Positions 12,402 through 15,612 of a stretch of DNA of 15,612 nt are shown in pieces (positions within the stretch are counted from its first letter, which is position 1; each line of letters opens with the position of its first letter). Below the pieces are notes generated by a model. It saw only the letters and a list, made by a program, of their open reading frames with translations. It was not told the DNA's origin and made no database searches. Location of the stretch: contig DAOTVS010000333.1 in the NCBI GenBank assembly GCA_034436375.1, positions 1 to 15,612 on the forward strand, given 5' to 3'. Made by a program: the position numbers and the translations under genes. Source of the DNA: DAOTVS01 sp034436375 (GTDB taxonomy: Bacteria; Chloroflexota; Anaerolineae; SpSt-313).

Positions 12402-14015
12402 ATGTCGGTGTTCCGTTCGCCGGGGGCGGCGATTCGCACGTTCAGCCTGGCTCTATTGGTGGTCCTGACCCTGGGGGCCGCGCCGGCAACCCGCGCCGGG
12501 CTGCCGGAGTATGCCTCGCCTGGAGAGGCCCTGCAGGCGGTGTTGGCGGAATATGTGGCTCGCATCGCCCCCGGCCTGACCTTCCGGCTGGGGCCAATAA
12601 AGAGCCAGGGGGCGTGGGCCTATGCCATCGCTCAAGAGGTCGACGATAAGGATCAGCCGGTATCTGAGCGACAGGTCGCCCTGCTGGCGCATCAGGAGCC
12701 AGGCGGCAGCTGGATTGCCCTGGCGCCGGGGATCGCTTCTGCTGCCGATTATAACGCCCTGCTCACCCAGTTCCCCGATGTCCTGCTTGACCCGGGGTAC
12801 CGCGCCTACCTGCGCCTGCCCGAGCGAACCGTGCGCGTTCTGGCAACCTATGGCGGCTACCGGCTGCCCTGGCCGGCGGGGCAGATCGGCTATGTCACGC
12901 AAAAGGGTGCCACAGCCGACGAGCCAAACCATACGAATCAGGTCGATTTCGACATCCAGGGCACGGCAGCGGCGGGCGATGTCTATGCGGCCAAGCCGGG
13001 CCAGGTGGTTTTCGTGCGCCAGGATTCCAACACTGGCGGCTGCGGCGGCCAGTGGTGCGATACGAACCTGGTGGTGATCCAGCACGGTCCGACGGAGTAT
13101 TCCTGGTACCTGCACCTGGCCCAGAACAGCGTGCCGGTGCACGTGGGCGATTGGGTCGGCTGGGGGACCAAGATCGGTGTGGAGGGCGAGACCGGCAACG
13201 CATGCGGTGTGCACTTGCACTTTATGGTCTCCACCAGCCACACCCCCTGGACGTTGGCTGGCGACCCCAATTACCTCCCCTGGCCGGCCAGCCCTGAAGA
13301 TATCGTCGCCGTTGATTTCTACGAATCTTCCTGGGTTGCGCTGACGGACTATTGGACCTGCGGCTGCAACTATCGCTCGACCAACTCGAGCAGCCTCAAT
13401 ACGGCCACACCCACGCCTGACTCGACGCCTACGCCGACGCCGCAGACATCTTGCCAGGATGTGTTGCGCAACGGTGGCTTTGAGACCAACAGCGATTGGT
13501 CTTTCCTCGGCGGTGTGCCCGGCGCGTTCAGCACGCGCGAGGCGCGCACCGGCACGCGCTCGTTGCGGCTGGGGTTGGAGAGCGGCCCTCCCTATTACTG
13601 CTATTCCTCTGCTGAGCAGTCGTTGACTCTCCCCACTGGCCCTGCCACAGCGAGGCTTGCCTTCTGGTACCGGGTCATCAGCAGCGATCCCTCCGGCGGC
13701 AAGGCGTATGTGCTGCTCCGCGATGCGAGCCAGGGGCTGCATACCTTGGGGTACCTCAACCTCGCGGCGCCAGATTGGACGCCCGTTTCTTTTGACACCT
13801 CCGCTTACCTGGGGCAGACCGTGGCTGTGCGCTTTACGGCTGTCAACGGCGCCACAGGCGGCGCTGTAGCCGTCTATGTTGATGATGCCTCGTGGACCGT
13901 CTGCTCTGATGCTACCCCGAGCCCGCCGGTGACAACTACTCCCACCACGCCATCGTATAGCTCTCACGTTTATGCGCCCTGGATTGCTGGCGCTAACACA
14001 ACCGGGGGGCCGTGA
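12402..14015 (+). CDS. secreted M23-type metallopeptidase with C-terminal beta-sandwich-like domain
   Basis: M23 (LytM/lysostaphin-type) enzymes are zinc peptidases that usually cut peptidoglycan cross-bridges. A signal peptide covers about residues 1-32 (hydrophobic core F-S-L-A-L-L-V-V-L-T-L, then A-x-A). The peptidase domain spans about 150-300: His177 and Asp182 are likely zinc ligands, His238 lies in Y-L-H-L, and H-L-H at 271-273 completes the site. Cys214 and Cys219 may form a disulphide. A Thr/Pro linker (335-349) leads to a domain beginning L-R-N-G-G-F-E (about 351-510), typical of galactose-binding-like or carbohydrate-binding folds. A second Thr/Pro stretch precedes V-Y-A-P-W-I, a tail like that of secreted Chloroflexota proteins. 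The ATG at 12402 follows GGGGAGAGG. It is convergent with the S9 peptidase gene. Its substrate is unproven. Confidence 0.87.
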   Translation: MSVFRSPGAAIRTFSLALLVVLTLGAAPATRAGLPEYASPGEALQAVLAEYVARIAPGLTFRLGPIKSQGAWAYAIAQEVDDKDQPVSERQVALLAHQEPGGSWIALAPGIASAADYNALLTQFPDVLLDPGYRAYLRLPERTVRVLATYGGYRLPWPAGQIGYVTQKGATADEPNHTNQVDFDIQGTAAAGDVYAAKPGQVVFVRQDSNTGGCGGQWCDTNLVVIQHGPTEYSWYLHLAQNSVPVHVGDWVGWGTKIGVEGETGNACGVHLHFMVSTSHTPWTLAGDPNYLPWPASPEDIVAVDFYESSWVALTDYWTCGCNYRSTNSSSLNTATPTPDSTPTPTPQTSCQDVLRNGGFETNSDWSFLGGVPGAFSTREARTGTRSLRLGLESGPPYYCYSSAEQSLTLPTGPATARLAFWYRVISSDPSGGKAYVLLRDASQGLHTLGYLNLAAPDWTPVSFDTSAYLGQTVAVRFTAVNGATGGAVAVYVDDASWTVCSDATPSPPVTTTPTTPSYSSHVYAPWIAGANTTGGP

Positions 14016-14096
14016 TCACCACATCGGGTGGCCAGGTTTCTAAGCAAGGTGCGTTGAGGATGCACCCTCCCCTGTCCTTGACTGCAAACGGGCCTT

Positions 14097-15612
14097 TCAA
14101 CCCGGGAGGTTCTCGATGGGCACCGGCTCCACCGGCTCGGCCAGGGCAAAGCCAAACACTCGCGAGTAAAAGTAGAGCTCGGCGTCGAGGGCGCGCTTGA
14201 TCGTCTGGGCCTGACGAAAGCCGTGCTGCTCGCCCGCGAAAAAGAGCGAAGCGACCGGCAGGCCCTTGGCGCGCAGCGCCTCGATCATCATCTCCGCCTG
14301 GTTGGGTGGCACGACCTTGTCCTCCAATCCCTGGAAAAAGATCACCGGGCAAGAGAGCCGGTCTGTAAAGTGGATGGGCGAGCGCGCCAGGTAGAGGTCG
14401 CGCCGGGCGGGGTAGGGGCCGATCAGACCGTCGAGGTAGCGCGACTCGAATTTGTGGGTGTCTTTGGCCATGGCCTCCAGGTCGCTGATGCCGTAATAGC
14501 TGGCGCCGGCGCTAAAGACATCGCGGAAGGTGAGCGCGGCCAGGGTCGTATAGCCGCCCGCGCTGCCGCCGTGGATAATCAGCCTCCGCGAGTCCGCCAG
14601 GCCTTGCTCTACCAGGAAGCGTGCGCCATGCACGCAGTCATCCACATCGACGACGCCCCACTGCCCCTTGAGGCGCTCGCGGTAGGCCCGCCCGTAGCGG
14701 GTTGAGCCGCCATAGTTTACATCGAGCACGGCAAAACCGCGGCTCGTCCAGAACTGCCGCTCCAGGTCGAGCATGGTATTGGTAGATCCGGTCGGGCCGC
14801 CGTGGCTCTCCACAATCAGGGGCGGCAGCTCGCCGGCCGGGGCAACATAGTCCTTGTTCTGAGGCGGGTAGTAAAAGCCGTGGGCCGTCTGCCCGTGCGC
14901 GGTAGGGAACTCGATGGCCCGGGGGATCGAGATATAACCTGGATCAATCGTGGCCGCGCTGGAGCAGCGGAGCGTTTCGATGCGGCCCGTGCCCAGATCG
15001 AGCCACACAATCTGCGGCGCCTCGGTGGGCGAGCCGGCCACAAAACAGGCGTGCCCTGGCCGTGCCTGAACGCTGCTCATATCGGAATAGGGAAGGTCAA
15101 GTGGGTGCAGGCTGTGGGTGGCCGTATCCAGCGTTGCCAGGTGCCAGCCTGCCGCATTGACATAACTGCAGACAATGCGCTGCGCCGATGCGAAGGCATA
15201 GTTGGACTGGCCAAAGCTCCACTGGGGGGCGCCGAACTCGGCCGGCATCTCGCAGATGGGCTCCCCACCGCCGCTGCCCGGTGCAAAAACTGGCGACCTG
15301 TTCGGCTTTGGCCTTACCATCTCCAAAGGAGTTGCTTGATGGGGTTCCAGGCGATAGAGGTTCCACCAGCCGGTGCGGTCGGATACAAAGTAGAGCGTGC
15401 CGTCGGGCGACCACTCGGGCTGGTAGACAGATTCCGCCGGGCCGCCGGCCACGCGCTGCGCCCCGGCCAGGGACCCGTCGGGCTGCACGGCAGCCACCCA
15501 CAACTCGCAGCCATCCCAGGGCATATTGGGGTGATTCCACGTCAGCCAAGCCAGGCGCTCCCCGTCGGGGCTCAGGCGGGGCGAGGCATAGAAATCGTTG
15601 CCCGAGACAAGC
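14097..15612 (-). CDS. S9 family prolyl oligopeptidase-type serine peptidase (5' end outside window)
   Basis: The reading frame stays open to the right edge, so the N-terminus is missing; 504 residues are visible. The family has an N-terminal beta-propeller (here S-P-D-G-x-L repeats, for example W-S-P-D-G-T-L-Y-F) and a C-terminal alpha/beta-hydrolase that cleaves short peptides or acyl-amino acids. The hydrolase carries E-S-H-G-G-P-T, the nucleophile Ser in G-G-S-A-G-G (codon 14562-14564), Asp in G-L-E-D-K-V-V (codon 14319-14321) and His in E-Q-H-G-F (codon 14223-14225), so the triad is complete. The internal ATG at 15524 is not the start because propeller sequence continues upstream of it. 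A segment of about 21 residues in the propeller looks inserted (15282-15344). No signal peptide can be judged. The closest group is the DPP4/acylaminoacyl-peptidase-like type. Confidence 0.92.
   Translation of the reverse strand, partial: LVSGNDFYASPRLSPDGERLAWLTWNHPNMPWDGCELWVAAVQPDGSLAGAQRVAGGPAESVYQPEWSPDGTLYFVSDRTGWWNLYRLEPHQATPLEMVRPKPNRSPVFAPGSGGGEPICEMPAEFGAPQWSFGQSNYAFASAQRIVCSYVNAAGWHLATLDTATHSLHPLDLPYSDMSSVQARPGHACFVAGSPTEAPQIVWLDLGTGRIETLRCSSAATIDPGYISIPRAIEFPTAHGQTAHGFYYPPQNKDYVAPAGELPPLIVESHGGPTGSTNTMLDLERQFWTSRGFAVLDVNYGGSTRYGRAYRERLKGQWGVVDVDDCVHGARFLVEQGLADSRRLIIHGGSAGGYTTLAALTFRDVFSAGASYYGISDLEAMAKDTHKFESRYLDGLIGPYPARRDLYLARSPIHFTDRLSCPVIFFQGLEDKVVPPNQAEMMIEALRAKGLPVASLFFAGEQHGFRQAQTIKRALDAELYFYSRVFGFALAEPVEPVPIENLPG
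15282..15344 (-). repeat. probable in-frame insertion in the S9 peptidase propeller
   Basis: Family members usually run directly from N-L-Y-R-L-x through a short Gly-rich turn to E-P-[IL]-x-x-x-x-A-E-F-G-x-P-Q-W. Here about 21 extra residues (P-H-Q-A-T-P-L-E ... S-P-V-F-A) separate Y-R-L-E from P-G-S-G-G-G-E-P-I. The 63 bases are less GC-rich than the flanks and contain a CTCC-TTT-GGAG hairpin. No target-site duplication is evident. Confidence 0.4.

Noticed and set aside
12453..13967. 504-codon open frame on the minus strand opposite the M23 peptidase
   Set aside because: It is the complement of a well-supported gene with signal peptide and zinc motifs. The translation is Arg/Gly/Ala/His-rich without recognisable motifs, as expected from GC-rich antisense frames.

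Overview
The window is about 15.6 kb of GC-rich chromosomal DNA with ordinary housekeeping and accessory bacterial genes. The best guess is a member of the Chloroflexota (Anaerolineae or Caldilineae type), probably from a metagenome-derived genome. This is inference. It rests on the style of the secreted proteins (Thr/Pro-rich linkers and a short V-Y-x-P-[LW]-[VI]-like tail), on a LarA plus iron-alcohol-dehydrogenase pair, on C-rich/G-rich hairpin repeats and on short heptad repeats. No rRNA or other taxonomic marker is present.

Layout. 1-1653 (+): lspA and rluD in a tight operon behind a TTGCAG-17-TACAAT promoter. 1757-3843 (+): a near-consensus promoter, a heptad repeat in the leader, a nitrilase-fold protein that lacks the catalytic cysteine, a perfect 86-bp palindrome, and low-specificity L-threonine aldolase. 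3919-4098 (+): a complete tRNA-Pro(GGG) unit with promoter, CCA-encoding gene and terminator. 4293-7431 (-): an operon of an iron-containing alcohol dehydrogenase followed by a LarA-type lactate racemase. Its likely promoter lies about 500 nt upstream and is straddled by a 10-bp inverted repeat, which leaves a long, dyad-rich leader. 7612-8672 (+): a lipoprotein gene with its own promoter and terminator. 8868-10972 (+): glutamine-dependent NAD+ synthetase. 11039-12116 (-): a single-domain response regulator followed by a probable ferritin-like protein. 12402-14015 (+): a secreted M23-type metallopeptidase with a C-terminal beta-sandwich-like domain. 14097-15612 (-): an S9 family serine peptidase that runs off the end of the window.

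How the genes work together. lspA matures lipoproteins such as the one at 7740. NAD+ synthetase and the alcohol dehydrogenase meet only through general NAD metabolism. The clearest functional unit is the dehydrogenase/LarA operon, which suggests metabolism of a 2-hydroxy acid or related alcohol. Several promoters share a 17-bp spacer, so the housekeeping sigma factor can be read with some confidence.

Most notable are the cysteine-less nitrilase homologue beside a perfect palindrome, the long leader and operator-like dyad of the dehydrogenase/LarA operon, and two places (NAD+ synthetase linker, S9 propeller) where low-similarity, hairpin-rich DNA appears to have been accommodated in frame inside conserved genes. 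I found no CRISPR array, transposase, prophage, toxin-antitoxin or recognisable defence system.
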